DNA of 50,142 nt, from NCBI GenBank assembly GCA_029251465.1, contig JAQXDI010000052.1, positions 1 through 50,142 on the forward strand. Reading direction: 5' to 3'. The position numbers were made by a program, and so were the translations under genes. This document shows, piece after piece, positions 34,346 through 43,703 of the stretch (positions are counted from its first letter, which is position 1; every line of letters begins with the position of its first letter). A model generated the notes under the pieces. It saw nothing but the letters and a program-made list of their open reading frames with translations, made no database searches and was not told the DNA's origin. The DNA comes from Ascidiaceihabitans sp. (GTDB lineage: Bacteria; Pseudomonadota; Alphaproteobacteria; Rhodobacterales; Rhodobacteraceae).

Positions 34346-35569
34346 ATGCAAAACAAACCAGTGATCCGGTTTCTAGATCGCAGCACTCCGCCTCATATTT
34401 TCACACTTATCTTCATGGCTGGCATGTCCGCTATGGTGATGAATATGTTTTTGCCAAGCTTGCCGCAAATGTCCACGTTCTTTGGCGTTGACGATGGGGT
34501 GATGGCGCTGTCGGTACCGTTGTTTTTGTTCGTCAGCGCGATTTTGCAAATCTTTATCGGCCCAGTGTCGGACCGCATGGGGCGCAGGCCCGTGTTGCTG
34601 GTCGGCATTGCAATTTTCATGTTGGCGACCATCGGCTGCATCTTGGCCACGAACATCACGGTATTTTTGATCTTTCGCATGATCCAGGCCGCCATCGCCG
34701 TCTGCATGGTGCTAAGCCGCGCGGTCATTCGCGATTCATTTGACCAAGAACAGTCGGCCTCAATGATCGCTTATGTCACGATGGGCATGGCCGTGGTGCC
34801 AATGATCAGCCCGGCAATTGGTGGGTTTTTGGACGAATTATTCGGATGGAAAGCTAACTTTTGGGCATTTTTCTTTGTCGGCGGCGCGTTGTTTGCACTG
34901 GTTTGGCGCGATTTGGGCGAGACGGTCAAACCGTCAGGCCTGACGTTAACCCAGCAGTTCAAAGAATACCCCGAGCTGCTGCGCTCACCCCGCTTTTGGG
35001 GATACTGCATGGCATCGGCCCTAAGTTCGGGCGCGTTTTTTGCCTATCTTGGCGGCGGCCCTTTTGTTGGATCCGTGGTATTTGGCATGTCGCCAAAATG
35101 GGTTGGCATTTTCTTTGGTGCGCCAGCTGTTGGTTATTTCGCGGGCAACTGGATCACCAGTCGCAATGCAAAACGCCTAGGCGTCAACAAGCTGATTTTG
35201 TGGGGCGCAATCGCGGTCAGCTGCGGCACGGCTTTGATGCTGGGCTTGTTCTTGATTGGCTTTGGTTCGCCCCTCACCTTCTTTGGGCTAATGACGTGCG
35301 TTGGTTTGGGAAACGGAATGGTCATTCCAAACGCCACAGCCGGCATGCTGTCCGTGCGACCACATTTAGCTGGCACGGCATCGGGCTTGGGCGGCGCAAT
35401 AATGATCGGCGGCGGTGCAGGATTGGCATCGCTGGCGGTGTTTTTGCTGAAACCCGAAACCGGGGCATACCCTCTGATCCTGATCATGATGTTCACGTCT
35501 ATGGCAGCGGTCGTCGCGATCCTTGGGGTGTACCGACGCGAGGCGCGCATAAAGGCCAGCGGCAACTGA
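34346..35569 (+). CDS. Bcr/CflA-type MFS transporter
   Basis: The 407-residue protein has about twelve hydrophobic segments. SAMVMNMFLPSLPQMSTFFG is the first helix signature of the Bcr/CflA (DHA1) subgroup, and IGPVSDRMGRRPVLLVGI is the MFS motif A loop. SRAVIRDSFDQEQSASMIAYVTMGMAVVPMISP is typical of drug-efflux antiporters. The substrate is unknown; lying between the carboxylase gene and its regulator, and facing the shared TTTGCAAA cluster, it could export or import a short-chain acid or related metabolite. The ribosome-binding site is weak. Confidence 0.85.
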   Translation: MQNKPVIRFLDRSTPPHIFTLIFMAGMSAMVMNMFLPSLPQMSTFFGVDDGVMALSVPLFLFVSAILQIFIGPVSDRMGRRPVLLVGIAIFMLATIGCILATNITVFLIFRMIQAAIAVCMVLSRAVIRDSFDQEQSASMIAYVTMGMAVVPMISPAIGGFLDELFGWKANFWAFFFVGGALFALVWRDLGETVKPSGLTLTQQFKEYPELLRSPRFWGYCMASALSSGAFFAYLGGGPFVGSVVFGMSPKWVGIFFGAPAVGYFAGNWITSRNAKRLGVNKLILWGAIAVSCGTALMLGLFLIGFGSPLTFFGLMTCVGLGNGMVIPNATAGMLSVRPHLAGTASGLGGAIMIGGGAGLASLAVFLLKPETGAYPLILIMMFTSMAAVVAILGVYRREARIKASGN

Positions 35570-35593
35570 TCGTTACGTCCTTGCGCCCTTAAC

Positions 35594-35632
35594 TTTGCAA
35601 AGCTACGCTAAGCTATCTGCAAAGTTGCAAAG
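35594..35632 (+). promoter_or_regulatory. PccR/ScfR-type sites in front of the regulator gene
   Basis: CTTTGCAAAG is at 35593-35602, CTGCAAAG at 35617-35624 and TTGCAAAG at 35625-35632, ending nine bases before the ATG. The last two are spaced eight bases centre to centre, like the pair at the pccB side. Autoregulation is the simplest reading; the last site would cover the ribosome-binding region. Confidence 0.75.
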
Positions 35633-35640
35633 GTGCCCTG

Positions 35641-37041
35641 ATGGCGACCCAAAAACTATACGCTGGCGCCAAGCTGCGTGAATTGCGCACGCGCATCGGT
35701 CTGACCCAAAAGGATTTTGCCGCCAAATTGGGCGTCTCCTTGCCCTACCTCAACCAGATGGAAAACAACAATCGCCCCGTCAGCACGTCGGTGGTGCTGG
35801 CCCTTGCGCGCGAATTCGGACTGGATGTGACCGAACTTAGCATCGGTGACAGTGAACGGCTGGTCAGCGACATGCGCGAAGTTTTGTCCGATCCGGTTTT
35901 TGCATCCGACATGCCGCCAATGGCTGATCTGCGCCTGGCTGCATCCAACGCCCCTGCCCTAGCCCGTGCGTTTATCGAACTGCATCAATCCTATCGCCAA
36001 ACCCACGAAAGGCTCGCGTCACTGGACGAAGCATTAGGGCGCGAAGACGCCCGCGCGCGGCCCAGTCCGTGGGAAGAAGTGCGCGATTTCTTTCACTACT
36101 GCGACAACTACATCGACGCGATGGACCGCGCGGCCGAACATTTTGCGAGCTCCGAAGGCGGCTATGACAACATTCGCGTGGCCGCCGTGGCGAGCCTAGG
36201 CCAGATCGGTGCAAAAGTTGAATTTACCGACACGGACCGATTGCGCAGCTACGATGCCAACACAAAGACCCTGTCGATTTCGGTGCGCGCCGCCCCTGAA
36301 ACCCAGACATTTCAATTGTTGCTGCAGGTTGCGCTGCTACGGCAAAACCCGCTGCTAGAAGCGACGTTGGATCTGGCGCGTTTTCAGACTCCTGCCGCAC
36401 GCGATATCGCCAAAATCGGCCTTGCGAATTATTTTGCCGGTGCCGCGCTGATGCCCTACACCGCGTTCTTGCAAGCTGCCCAAGACAGCCGCCATGACGT
36501 GGAATGGTTGGCCGGGCGTTTTGGCGCATCGATCGAACAAGTCGCGCACCGTTTGTCGACGTTGCAGCGCCCTGCGGCCAAGGGCATTCCATTCTTTTTC
36601 GTGCGCGTCGATCAGGCAGGGACAATCACCAAACGCCATTCGGCAACACGCCTGCAATTTGCCCGATTTGGTGGGGCTTGCCCGTTGTGGAACGTGCACC
36701 GCGCATTCGAAATGCCGGGGCAGTTCCTGCGCCAGATGGCAGAAACACCCGACGGTGTACGCTACATCAGTTTGGCCCGCGATGTGTCCAAACACGCTGG
36801 CCGCTACGGCGCGCCGGTACGTCGTTTTGCAATCGCGCTGGGTTGCGAAGTCGGGCACGCAGGGTCGTTGGTTTATGCAGATGGGTTGGATCTAAACCGC
36901 GCTGACGCCTTTGAACCCATCGGGATTTCCTGCCGGATTTGCGAACGCAAGCAGTGTCATCAACGCTCGGTTCCGCCGTTGGAACGGCAATTGCATGTGG
37001 ATGCGGACACCCGCGATGTGTTGCCTTACGAGGTCCGCTAG
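35641..37041 (+). CDS. pccR: PccR/ScfR family transcriptional regulator (short-chain acyl-CoA responsive)
   Basis: The 466-residue protein starts with an XRE helix-turn-helix (KLRELRTRIGLTQKDFAAKLGVSLPYLNQ, residues about 12-40). It continues with a large effector region of the IrrE/DUF2083-like type and ends with a Cys-rich segment ISCRICERKQCHQRSVPP. This architecture is that of ScfR proteins, which sense short-chain acyl-CoA; RamB and PccR are examples. Its location beside pccB, and copies of TTTGCAAA in front of both genes, favour PccR. Its stop and that of the nuclease gene interlock in CTAG. Confidence 0.88.
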   Translation: MATQKLYAGAKLRELRTRIGLTQKDFAAKLGVSLPYLNQMENNNRPVSTSVVLALAREFGLDVTELSIGDSERLVSDMREVLSDPVFASDMPPMADLRLAASNAPALARAFIELHQSYRQTHERLASLDEALGREDARARPSPWEEVRDFFHYCDNYIDAMDRAAEHFASSEGGYDNIRVAAVASLGQIGAKVEFTDTDRLRSYDANTKTLSISVRAAPETQTFQLLLQVALLRQNPLLEATLDLARFQTPAARDIAKIGLANYFAGAALMPYTAFLQAAQDSRHDVEWLAGRFGASIEQVAHRLSTLQRPAAKGIPFFFVRVDQAGTITKRHSATRLQFARFGGACPLWNVHRAFEMPGQFLRQMAETPDGVRYISLARDVSKHAGRYGAPVRRFAIALGCEVGHAGSLVYADGLDLNRADAFEPIGISCRICERKQCHQRSVPPLERQLHVDADTRDVLPYEVR

Positions 37042-37691
37042 CGGCGTGACGCGCGCCAGCCTGCTTTGATTGCATCGCTGGATGAACAAAACCAGCGTTC
37101 GCCATTGCGCGTGTTGATCCCGGTGCGATCGTAAAACGCTTGGCCCGGAACGTGGAAAATTCGCGTCCCATCGACCGAGATATTGCCCTTGATCACGCAA
37201 TCACGATCGCGCGGAATACGCCCGTTTGTCTGCGTGTTGCGAAACTGGCTTGGATTCTGAACATGGCTCGCGTGCAGGCCGCGATTACTGATCATCGCGC
37301 CCTTTTCATCAAGGTCATAAGCCATCGAATATTTGCGGTAGGCAAAGGCAAGACCGTCCGCCACAAAAGCGCGCCCAATATCTTGGCCTGCGACAGAGCA
37401 AGTCGCAACCACGCGGTTGTACCGGTCGATATCGGTTTGAACGCAGTGCGCAATTTGACCCTGAATGCGCTGGCGCACCTGTTCATTGACCCATAGCCCA
37501 CAGGCCCAATCGACACCTTGTTCAGACTGGCAATGCTGGTCTTTTTCCGGCGCATCAATCCCGTGGATACGCACGCGCACAGCACCCACGTCGATCGTGT
37601 CGCCATCAATCACCAGCACACGACCAGAAAACTCGGCACCGGCAATACTAGGCAACAAAAAGAGAACAAAAGCTATACAAAATCCAAACAT
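37038..37691 (-). CDS. Secreted staphylococcal-nuclease-like (thermonuclease) protein
   Basis: The 217-residue protein has a signal peptide (MFGFCIAFVLFLLPSIAGAE) and an SNase domain. VLVIDGDTIDVGAVRVRIHGIDAPEKDQ contains the calcium-site Asp and catalytic Arg/Glu, and DRYNRVVATC the second catalytic Arg. The C-terminal extension CVIKGNISVDGTRIFHVPGQ and ERWFCSSSDAIKAGW is a frequent accessory domain in alphaproteobacterial members. It probably degrades nucleic acid outside the cytoplasm. It converges on pccR. Confidence 0.88.
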   Translation of the reverse strand: MFGFCIAFVLFLLPSIAGAEFSGRVLVIDGDTIDVGAVRVRIHGIDAPEKDQHCQSEQGVDWACGLWVNEQVRQRIQGQIAHCVQTDIDRYNRVVATCSVAGQDIGRAFVADGLAFAYRKYSMAYDLDEKGAMISNRGLHASHVQNPSQFRNTQTNGRIPRDRDCVIKGNISVDGTRIFHVPGQAFYDRTGINTRNGERWFCSSSDAIKAGWRASRR

Positions 37692-37734
37692 AAAGCACAG
37701 ATGCGCGTTCTTTGCACACTTATCAAGGGAAACC

Positions 37735-37770
37735 GACCAACTTCCTTAACACTGCGTCAGAAAGTTGGTC
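37735..37770. repeat. Inverted repeat between the nuclease gene and betA
   Basis: GACCAACTT (37735-37743) and AAGTTGGTC (37762-37770) are perfect nine-base arms around an 18-base spacer. It follows the betA stop and precedes the nuclease gene on the same strand. It may terminate betA transcripts weakly or serve as an operator. Confidence 0.5.
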
Positions 37771-37788
37771 GCCGTTAACGTTTGCCGT

Positions 37789-39438
37789 TTACCTTTGGGA
37801 TGTTTCCCAATCGGGATTTAGCCACGGTTCATCGTTCGATTTAGGCAACGGGTCACGCCCCAAAATGTGGTCTGACATCTTTTCACCAACCATAATCGAC
37901 GGCGCGTTCAGGTTTCCGTTGGTAATGCGCGGAAAGATCGAGCTGTCAGCGACACGCAAACCCTCGACCCCGATCACGGTGCCATGCGGGTCAACCACCG
38001 CCATCGGATCATCACGGCGTCCCATTTTGCAGGTACCACAAGGGTGATATGCGCTTTCCACATGCTCTGAGATAAACGCATCTAATTCTGCGTCTGTTTC
38101 GACATCGGCACCGGGTTGGATTTCGTGTTTTACGAAAGACTTAAACGCCTTTTGAGCAAAAATTTCGCGCGTGAGGCGGATACAGGTGCGGAAATCCTCC
38201 CAATCTGAGGGATCAGACATGTAGTTGAACAGGATTTTTGGCGCGTCCGCAGGATCAGAGGATCGCAATGTGACCGCGCCGCGAGACACCGATCGCATCG
38301 GGCCTGTGTGCGCTTGGAAACCGTGCCCTTCGGCGGCGGCCTGACCGTCGTATCGCACTGCAATTGGCAGAAAATGGTACTGAATGTCAGGGTAATCAAC
38401 ACCGGGTTTCGAGCGGACAAAAGCCGCACTTTCGAATTGGTTCGATGCCCCCAAACCGGTCTTTAGAAACAGCCACTGCGCGCCGATCACTGCTTTGGAC
38501 AGCAGGTTCCAGTGTTTGTAGAGCGTGATCGGTTTGCTGGCGGCCATCTGAATGTAAAGCTCCAGATGATCTTGCAGATTTTGACCGACACCGGGGCGAT
38601 CCGCGATCACCTCGATGCCGTGTTCTTTCAGGTGCGCGGCAGGCCCGATGCCCGACAGCATTAGCAGCTTGGGCGAATTGATGGACGAGGCGGCGATGAT
38701 CACCTCGCGGTTGGCTGTGACGGTCTTGCCGCCAGCCAAAGCGACACCGGTTGCGCGCCCGTCCTTGATGATGATCTTGTCGACCAAACCGTTCATCAAC
38801 GTGCAGTTCTCATGCTTTAACGCGGGGCGCAGATAGGCATTGGCGGCAGACCAACGGCGGCCTTTGAAAACGGTTTGCTCCATCGGGCCAAAGCCCTCTT
38901 GTTTTTGGCCGTTGTAGTCTTCAGTTGCCTCATAGCCTGCTTGTTTTCCAGCCTCGACAAAGGCCTTGAACAACGGATTGTCGCGCGGGCCTCGGGTGAC
39001 GTGCAGTGGTCCGTCAGAGCCGCGCCATTCAGCGTCGCCGCCCTGCCCGTTGTCGTCCCAGTTTTCCATGCGTTTGTAGTAGGGTAGCACGTCGGCGTAC
39101 GACCAACCGTCAGCGCCGCTGTCGGCCCAGTGATCGAAATCTTTGGCGTGACCGCGCACGTAGACCATGCCGTTAATCGAGGACGATCCACCGATGACTT
39201 TGCCGCGAGGACAGGCCAGTTTGCGCCCCCCCAAATGCGGTTCCGGTTCGGATTCGTAGCCCCAATCGTAACGCTTCATGTTCATCGGGTACGACAGCGC
39301 GGCAGGCATCTGGATCAGCGGACCAGCGTCGGTTCCACCGTGTTCGATGACCAACACGGATTCGCCCGCTTCGGCCAAACGGTAAGCAATGGCGCAACCC
39401 GCACTGCCCGCCCCTACGATTACATAATCTGCATTCAT
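37789..39438 (-). CDS. betA: Choline dehydrogenase
   Basis: This 549-residue FAD-dependent GMC oxidoreductase oxidises choline to betaine aldehyde, and can act further. The N-terminal [11 protein letters not shown] is the Rossmann motif; [15 protein letters not shown] and the region [25 protein letters not shown] are GMC signatures 1 and 2. [24 protein letters not shown] carries the catalytic histidine. The length fits BetA. It starts directly after the betB stop (TAA ATG), so the two are translationally linked. Confidence 0.95.
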   Translation of the reverse strand: MNADYVIVGAGSAGCAIAYRLAEAGESVLVIEHGGTDAGPLIQMPAALSYPMNMKRYDWGYESEPEPHLGGRKLACPRGKVIGGSSSINGMVYVRGHAKDFDHWADSGADGWSYADVLPYYKRMENWDDNGQGGDAEWRGSDGPLHVTRGPRDNPLFKAFVEAGKQAGYEATEDYNGQKQEGFGPMEQTVFKGRRWSAANAYLRPALKHENCTLMNGLVDKIIIKDGRATGVALAGGKTVTANREVIIAASSINSPKLLMLSGIGPAAHLKEHGIEVIADRPGVGQNLQDHLELYIQMAASKPITLYKHWNLLSKAVIGAQWLFLKTGLGASNQFESAAFVRSKPGVDYPDIQYHFLPIAVRYDGQAAAEGHGFQAHTGPMRSVSRGAVTLRSSDPADAPKILFNYMSDPSDWEDFRTCIRLTREIFAQKAFKSFVKHEIQPGADVETDAELDAFISEHVESAYHPCGTCKMGRRDDPMAVVDPHGTVIGVEGLRVADSSIFPRITNGNLNAPSIMVGEKMSDHILGRDPLPKSNDEPWLNPDWETSQR

Positions 39439-40896
39439 TTAAAACGGAGCCTCGACGTCACCCATGCGCACATAGACGGATTTCAATTGGGAATAGTGGT
39501 TGATCGCCGCCTTGGAATTTTCGCGGCCCACACCGGACTGTTTGGAACCGCCAAACGGGGCCTCGACCGGCGCGTCGTTGTAGGTGTTGATGTAGCAGGT
39601 GCCCGCCTCAAAGTTGGCTGCGACACGGTGCGCGCGGCTGATGTCTTTGGTGAATACGCCTGCGGCCAGCCCGAATTCTGTGTCGTTGGCGCGCGCCATC
39701 ACGTCTGCTTCGTCCTCGAAATCAAGGACTGCCATGACGGGGCCAAAGATTTCTTCGCGTGCGATTGTCATGTCGTCTGTGACGTCTGCAAACACTGTCG
39801 GTTCGATGTAAAAACCGTCTTTTTCCAAGCGGTTGCCGCCGTAGGTGATGCGTGCGCCTTCAGCTTTGCCTTTTTCGATGTAGCCCAACGTGATGTCCAA
39901 TTGGCGCTGGCTGACCATCGGGCCAAAGCTGGTGGCGGGATCTTGGGGGTCGCCGATCACGGCGGTGGCAAGGCGTTCGGACAGCCGTTTCAGAAATGCC
40001 TCTTTGATCGATGTGTGCACGAACACGCGCGTGCCGTTGGAACAGACCTGACCGGAGGAATAGAAGTTGCCCAAAATCGCGCCGCTGACGGCGTTTTCAA
40101 TGTCTGCATCCTCGAACACGATCATCGGGGATTTGCCGCCCAGTTCCATCGTGACGTGTTTGATGCCAGCTGCTGCTGCTGCGTACACCTTTTTGCCAGT
40201 CGGGACTGATCCCGTCAGCGACACTTTGTCGACGCGATCGTCTGTGACCAGTGCAGCGCCCACATCACCCAAACCTTGGACGACGTTGTAGAGGCCCGCA
40301 GGCAGGCCTGCTTCATGCAGAATTTCAGCGACTTTCAACGCGCACAGCGGTGTGGTTTCGGAGGGTTTGAATACAACGGAATTGCCGCAGGCCAGCGCAG
40401 GTGCGCCTTTCCAGCAGGCGATTTGCGTAGGGTAGTTCCACGCGCCGATACCGACACAAACGCCCAACGCTTCGCGGCGGGTGTAGACCCAGTCTTCGCC
40501 CAGTTGGATGTGTTCGCCGGTCAAGGTCGCAGCCATGCCGCCAAAATATTCCAACGCGTCTGCCCCGCTGGTCGCGTCCACGACGGAGGTTTCTTGATAA
40601 GGTTTGCCCGTGTCAAAGGTTTCCAAGACCGACAGGTCGTGGTTGCGTTCGCGCATGATTTCAGAGGCGCGGCGCATGATGCGGCCGCGTTCTGTTCCGG
40701 TCATCGCGGCCCATGCCGGTTGTGCGGCTTTGGCGGCGGCCAATGCTTGGTCGATGATCGCAGGGGTCGCGGAATGGATCGTTGCGATCTTTGCGCCCGT
40801 GGCAGGATAGATCACATCAAATGGCGTGCCGGCGGTGTCTTCGACGTATTGACCGTTGATGAAGTGGCTGGCGGTGGGTTGCGTTGGATAGGTCAT
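39439..40896 (-). CDS. betB: Betaine-aldehyde dehydrogenase
   Basis: This 485-residue aldehyde dehydrogenase converts betaine aldehyde to glycine betaine with NAD(P)+. Glu251 (ELGGKSP) and Cys285 (GQVCSNGT) are the general base and nucleophile, [22 protein letters not shown] is the cofactor region, and [19 protein letters not shown] is typical of the BetB subgroup. It lies between the BCCT-like gene and betA; a strong hairpin upstream may affect how much betBA is transcribed from the betI promoter. Confidence 0.95.
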   Translation of the reverse strand: MTYPTQPTASHFINGQYVEDTAGTPFDVIYPATGAKIATIHSATPAIIDQALAAAKAAQPAWAAMTGTERGRIMRRASEIMRERNHDLSVLETFDTGKPYQETSVVDATSGADALEYFGGMAATLTGEHIQLGEDWVYTRREALGVCVGIGAWNYPTQIACWKGAPALACGNSVVFKPSETTPLCALKVAEILHEAGLPAGLYNVVQGLGDVGAALVTDDRVDKVSLTGSVPTGKKVYAAAAAGIKHVTMELGGKSPMIVFEDADIENAVSGAILGNFYSSGQVCSNGTRVFVHTSIKEAFLKRLSERLATAVIGDPQDPATSFGPMVSQRQLDITLGYIEKGKAEGARITYGGNRLEKDGFYIEPTVFADVTDDMTIAREEIFGPVMAVLDFEDEADVMARANDTEFGLAAGVFTKDISRAHRVAANFEAGTCYINTYNDAPVEAPFGGSKQSGVGRENSKAAINHYSQLKSVYVRMGDVEAPF

Positions 40897-40936
40897 TTAG
40901 GTCTTTCGCCTCCGGCGGGAGTTGTTTTGTAAGATG

Positions 40937-40969
40937 AAAAGGGCCGCACCAATCCGATTGGCGCGGCCC
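40937..40969 (-). terminator. Hairpin between the BCCT-like gene and betB, followed by T4
   Basis: GGGCCGC and CCAAT pair with ATTGG and GCGGCCC, one mismatch reading as G-U in the minus-strand RNA, giving a 13-pair stem around a CCG/CGG loop. TTTTCATC follows on the minus strand. It lies just after the stop of 40978-42144 and some 40 bases before the betB ATG, where it probably terminates or attenuates. Confidence 0.7.
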
Positions 40970-40977
40970 GCAATGAT

Positions 40978-42144
40978 TTATTCTGCGGGAACAGATCCCG
41001 TCGATGTAATGCCAGTCAGCGCGTCACGTTTGGCAAAGGCGATGTAGCCCAAACACCCGACGTAGAGCGCGATCACGACCGTGCCGACCCACTGGATTTG
41101 CAACCATTGGTTTTGGAACAACAGCGTCAGCACAAACAGCACGATGGTGTTGCCGCCGACGTAGGCCGCTTTGCCCCAACGTTCGACCGTCAGGCTGAGG
41201 TTGTCCGTGTACAGACGGATCAACGAGTCAAACGAGTTGATCACAAAAGTGATGCCCACAATCGTCATGGCCCAGTTCGCAATACCTGCGGTTGGGATGC
41301 TTTCCAGATGGTAGAAATACAGCACCGAAAACCACAGCGCGAGCGGGATAGACGGGATCACCAACAAGGCCGCCAGCAGCTGCCACGTGGTCAAACCACC
41401 GATAAAGCGCGAGGTGAATTGCCCGATCATGATCGACCAAGCAAACCACCAGAACAGGTAGAATTCGTGGTAATCCGTCAGCGGCACGACGAACTTGTGG
41501 ATGTTTGCGAAATAGCCGCCAACGTTGCTGGCTGTGCTTGCAAATTCACCGATCCCCATGCCTGCGTTGATCCACATGAACGCGATCAGCGCGAGGAACA
41601 GGAAGGTCGAGGCGACCGACAATACCTTAACGTATTTGATGTCGGTTGAGGACAAAACAGCCACCAAGATCACCAAGAATGCGATGATGTAGAACGCCGG
41701 TAGAATTGTCTCGCCGTCGCCGACTTCGGCAATGTAGTAGGGCATGTAGATCAGGAACAATGCGCCGGTGAATGCGCAGGTCGTGATGATGACGATGTTG
41801 TTCAGCAGCTTGACCACAGGGATTTTAAAGAAACCAACACGCGGATCAATTGCGCAGAAATAGAACGCCCAGATCAGAAAGCCCCAAAAGCCGAATTCCA
41901 ACGCCAGTGGATTGGTGAAGCCGTAGGCCGGTTCGGTCGCCACATCCGCATAAAGTGGATAGTCAAACGCCAGCGGAAACATGATCAAACCAACGTCCAA
42001 ACCGGACGTGAACAAGATTGCGATAAAGGTGAAAAGCCCAACAGGCGTGGGCCCAATCAGCCGCAAATTCCACCACTTGATGGTGCAGAAGATCACCAGC
42101 GCGAACGCCAACAATACTCCGAACGAGATAATAGATGTCATCAT
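40978..42144 (-). CDS. BCCT-like membrane transporter, short form (choline or betaine candidate)
   Basis: The 388-residue protein has about eleven hydrophobic segments and resembles BCCT carriers. FYLFWWFAWSIMIGQFTSRFI sits where the BCCT signature with its aromatic tryptophans occurs. Regular BCCT transporters are 500-700 residues, so this is a short, divergent member lacking the usual N- and C-terminal tails. Its place between betC and betB points to uptake of choline, choline-O-sulfate or betaine. GAGAGGGAC precedes the start; a second ATG one codon inside is equally possible. Confidence 0.7.
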   Translation of the reverse strand: MMTSIISFGVLLAFALVIFCTIKWWNLRLIGPTPVGLFTFIAILFTSGLDVGLIMFPLAFDYPLYADVATEPAYGFTNPLALEFGFWGFLIWAFYFCAIDPRVGFFKIPVVKLLNNIVIITTCAFTGALFLIYMPYYIAEVGDGETILPAFYIIAFLVILVAVLSSTDIKYVKVLSVASTFLFLALIAFMWINAGMGIGEFASTASNVGGYFANIHKFVVPLTDYHEFYLFWWFAWSIMIGQFTSRFIGGLTTWQLLAALLVIPSIPLALWFSVLYFYHLESIPTAGIANWAMTIVGITFVINSFDSLIRLYTDNLSLTVERWGKAAYVGGNTIVLFVLTLLFQNQWLQIQWVGTVVIALYVGCLGYIAFAKRDALTGITSTGSVPAE

Positions 42145-42194
42145 AAAAAGTCCCTCTCTTTTTGCCCGTTTCAGGCTTTATTCAGCACGTTTGA

Positions 42195-43703
42195 CTATTC
42201 CCCTCTTGGGAACCGCGCATCGTCTTCAACGTTGTTCAAATCCATGTGGTTGCGCCTGTAGCGTTCGGATGCTTTTTGCAGCGGTTGGTAGTCCCATGGA
42301 TAATAGCCGCCCTCGCGCAGGGCCTCGTAGACGACCCACCGGCGGGCTTGGCTGACGCGGACTTCGGCGTCGTATTTATCAAGATCCCAGCGCGCTTCGG
42401 ATTTCGCACGCAACTGGTCCAACGTACCTTTGTGCGCAGGCACATCGGCCAAGTTGGTTAACTCGTGCGGGTCATTGTCCAGATCGAACAGTTGATCCGG
42501 GTCCAGCGCACAGCGATTGTATTTCCACTTACCATACCGCAGCGACACCATCGGCGCATAGGATGCTTCGGCCGCATATTCCATCGCAACGGGTTCAGTG
42601 CGCTCAACACCCTGCCCCATGGGTTTGACCGATTGGCCCGTGGTCCAAGGTTCAACCTCGGCCATGGACACGCCAGCAAGATCGCACAACGTCGGGCAAA
42701 CGTCGATGTTGGACACTGGCGTGGTGATCAGGCCCAGTTCCATGTCCGGTGCACAAATCATCATCGGCACGCGCGATGAGCCCTCATAGAACGACATTTT
42801 GAACCAAAGGCCGCGTTCACCCAACATGTCGCCGTGATCGGAGACAAAGATGATGATCGCCTCTTGGCGGGATGCTTCTAGCGCCTCGAGCACCTCGCCG
42901 ACCTTGTCATCAAGGTAGCTAATGTTGGAGAAATAAGCGCGGCGCGAGCGTTTGATGTCTGATTCAGAAATGTCAAAACTGCGCCAGTCGTTGGCATCAA
43001 AAATGCGCTTGGAATGGGTGTCTTGATCCTCGTACGGGATGGCCGGAACCGTGGGCAGCAGATGCTCGCAATTCTCGTAGAGGTCCCAGTATTTCTTGCG
43101 GGTCACATACGGATCATGCGGGTGGGTAAAGCTGACGGTCAGGCACCAAGGGCGCTCGTCTTTGCCACGCGACAGATCGTAAATCTTGCGGGTGGCGTTG
43201 TAGGCAACCTCGTCGTCGTATTCCATCTGGTTACTGATTTCGGCAACCCCTGCCCCCGTGACCGAGCCCATGTTGTGATACCACCAATCGATGCGTTCAC
43301 CCGGTTTGCGGTAATCCGGCGTCCAGCCGAAATCAGCCGGATAAATGTCGGTGGTCAAGCGTTCCTCGAACCCGTGCATCTGGTCAGGGCCGACAAAATG
43401 CATCTTACCTGAGAGGCAGGTTTGATAGCCCGCGCGACGCAAATGATGGGCGTAGGTTGGGATCGACGAGGTGAACTCGGCCGCGTTGTCATAAACACCC
43501 GTGGCCGATGGCAACTGTCCCGACATAAACGCCGCCCGCCCCGGCGCACACAAAGGCGACGCTGTGTAGGCGTTCTGAAACCGCGTCGATTTCGCCGCCA
43601 GTTTTTTCAAATTCGGCGCGTGCAGCCAGTCCGCTGGCCCATCAGGAAACAGCGTGCCATTCAATTGGTCGACCATCAGGATCAGGATATTGGGTTGGGT
43701 CAT
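42195..43703 (-). CDS. betC: Choline-sulfatase
   Basis: The 502-residue sulfatase hydrolyses choline-O-sulfate to choline and sulfate. NILILMVDQLNGTLFPDG gives the N-terminal metal-binding Asp, and SPLCAPGRAAFMSGQLPSATGVYDNAAEF has the CxPxR sequence in which Cys52 is converted to formylglycine. SDHGDMLGERGLWFKMSFYEGSSRVP is the metal-binding C-terminal half-site. The choline-sulfatase C-terminal domain (SQARRWVVYEAL...WDYQP) is present. It overlaps betI by four bases. Confidence 0.95.
   Translation of the reverse strand: MTQPNILILMVDQLNGTLFPDGPADWLHAPNLKKLAAKSTRFQNAYTASPLCAPGRAAFMSGQLPSATGVYDNAAEFTSSIPTYAHHLRRAGYQTCLSGKMHFVGPDQMHGFEERLTTDIYPADFGWTPDYRKPGERIDWWYHNMGSVTGAGVAEISNQMEYDDEVAYNATRKIYDLSRGKDERPWCLTVSFTHPHDPYVTRKKYWDLYENCEHLLPTVPAIPYEDQDTHSKRIFDANDWRSFDISESDIKRSRRAYFSNISYLDDKVGEVLEALEASRQEAIIIFVSDHGDMLGERGLWFKMSFYEGSSRVPMMICAPDMELGLITTPVSNIDVCPTLCDLAGVSMAEVEPWTTGQSVKPMGQGVERTEPVAMEYAAEASYAPMVSLRYGKWKYNRCALDPDQLFDLDNDPHELTNLADVPAHKGTLDQLRAKSEARWDLDKYDAEVRVSQARRWVVYEALREGGYYPWDYQPLQKASERYRRNHMDLNNVEDDARFPRGE

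Noticed and set aside
39130..40209. A 359-codon plus-strand frame opposite betA and betB
   Set aside because: It spans two well-defined dehydrogenase genes and lacks any protein-like feature.
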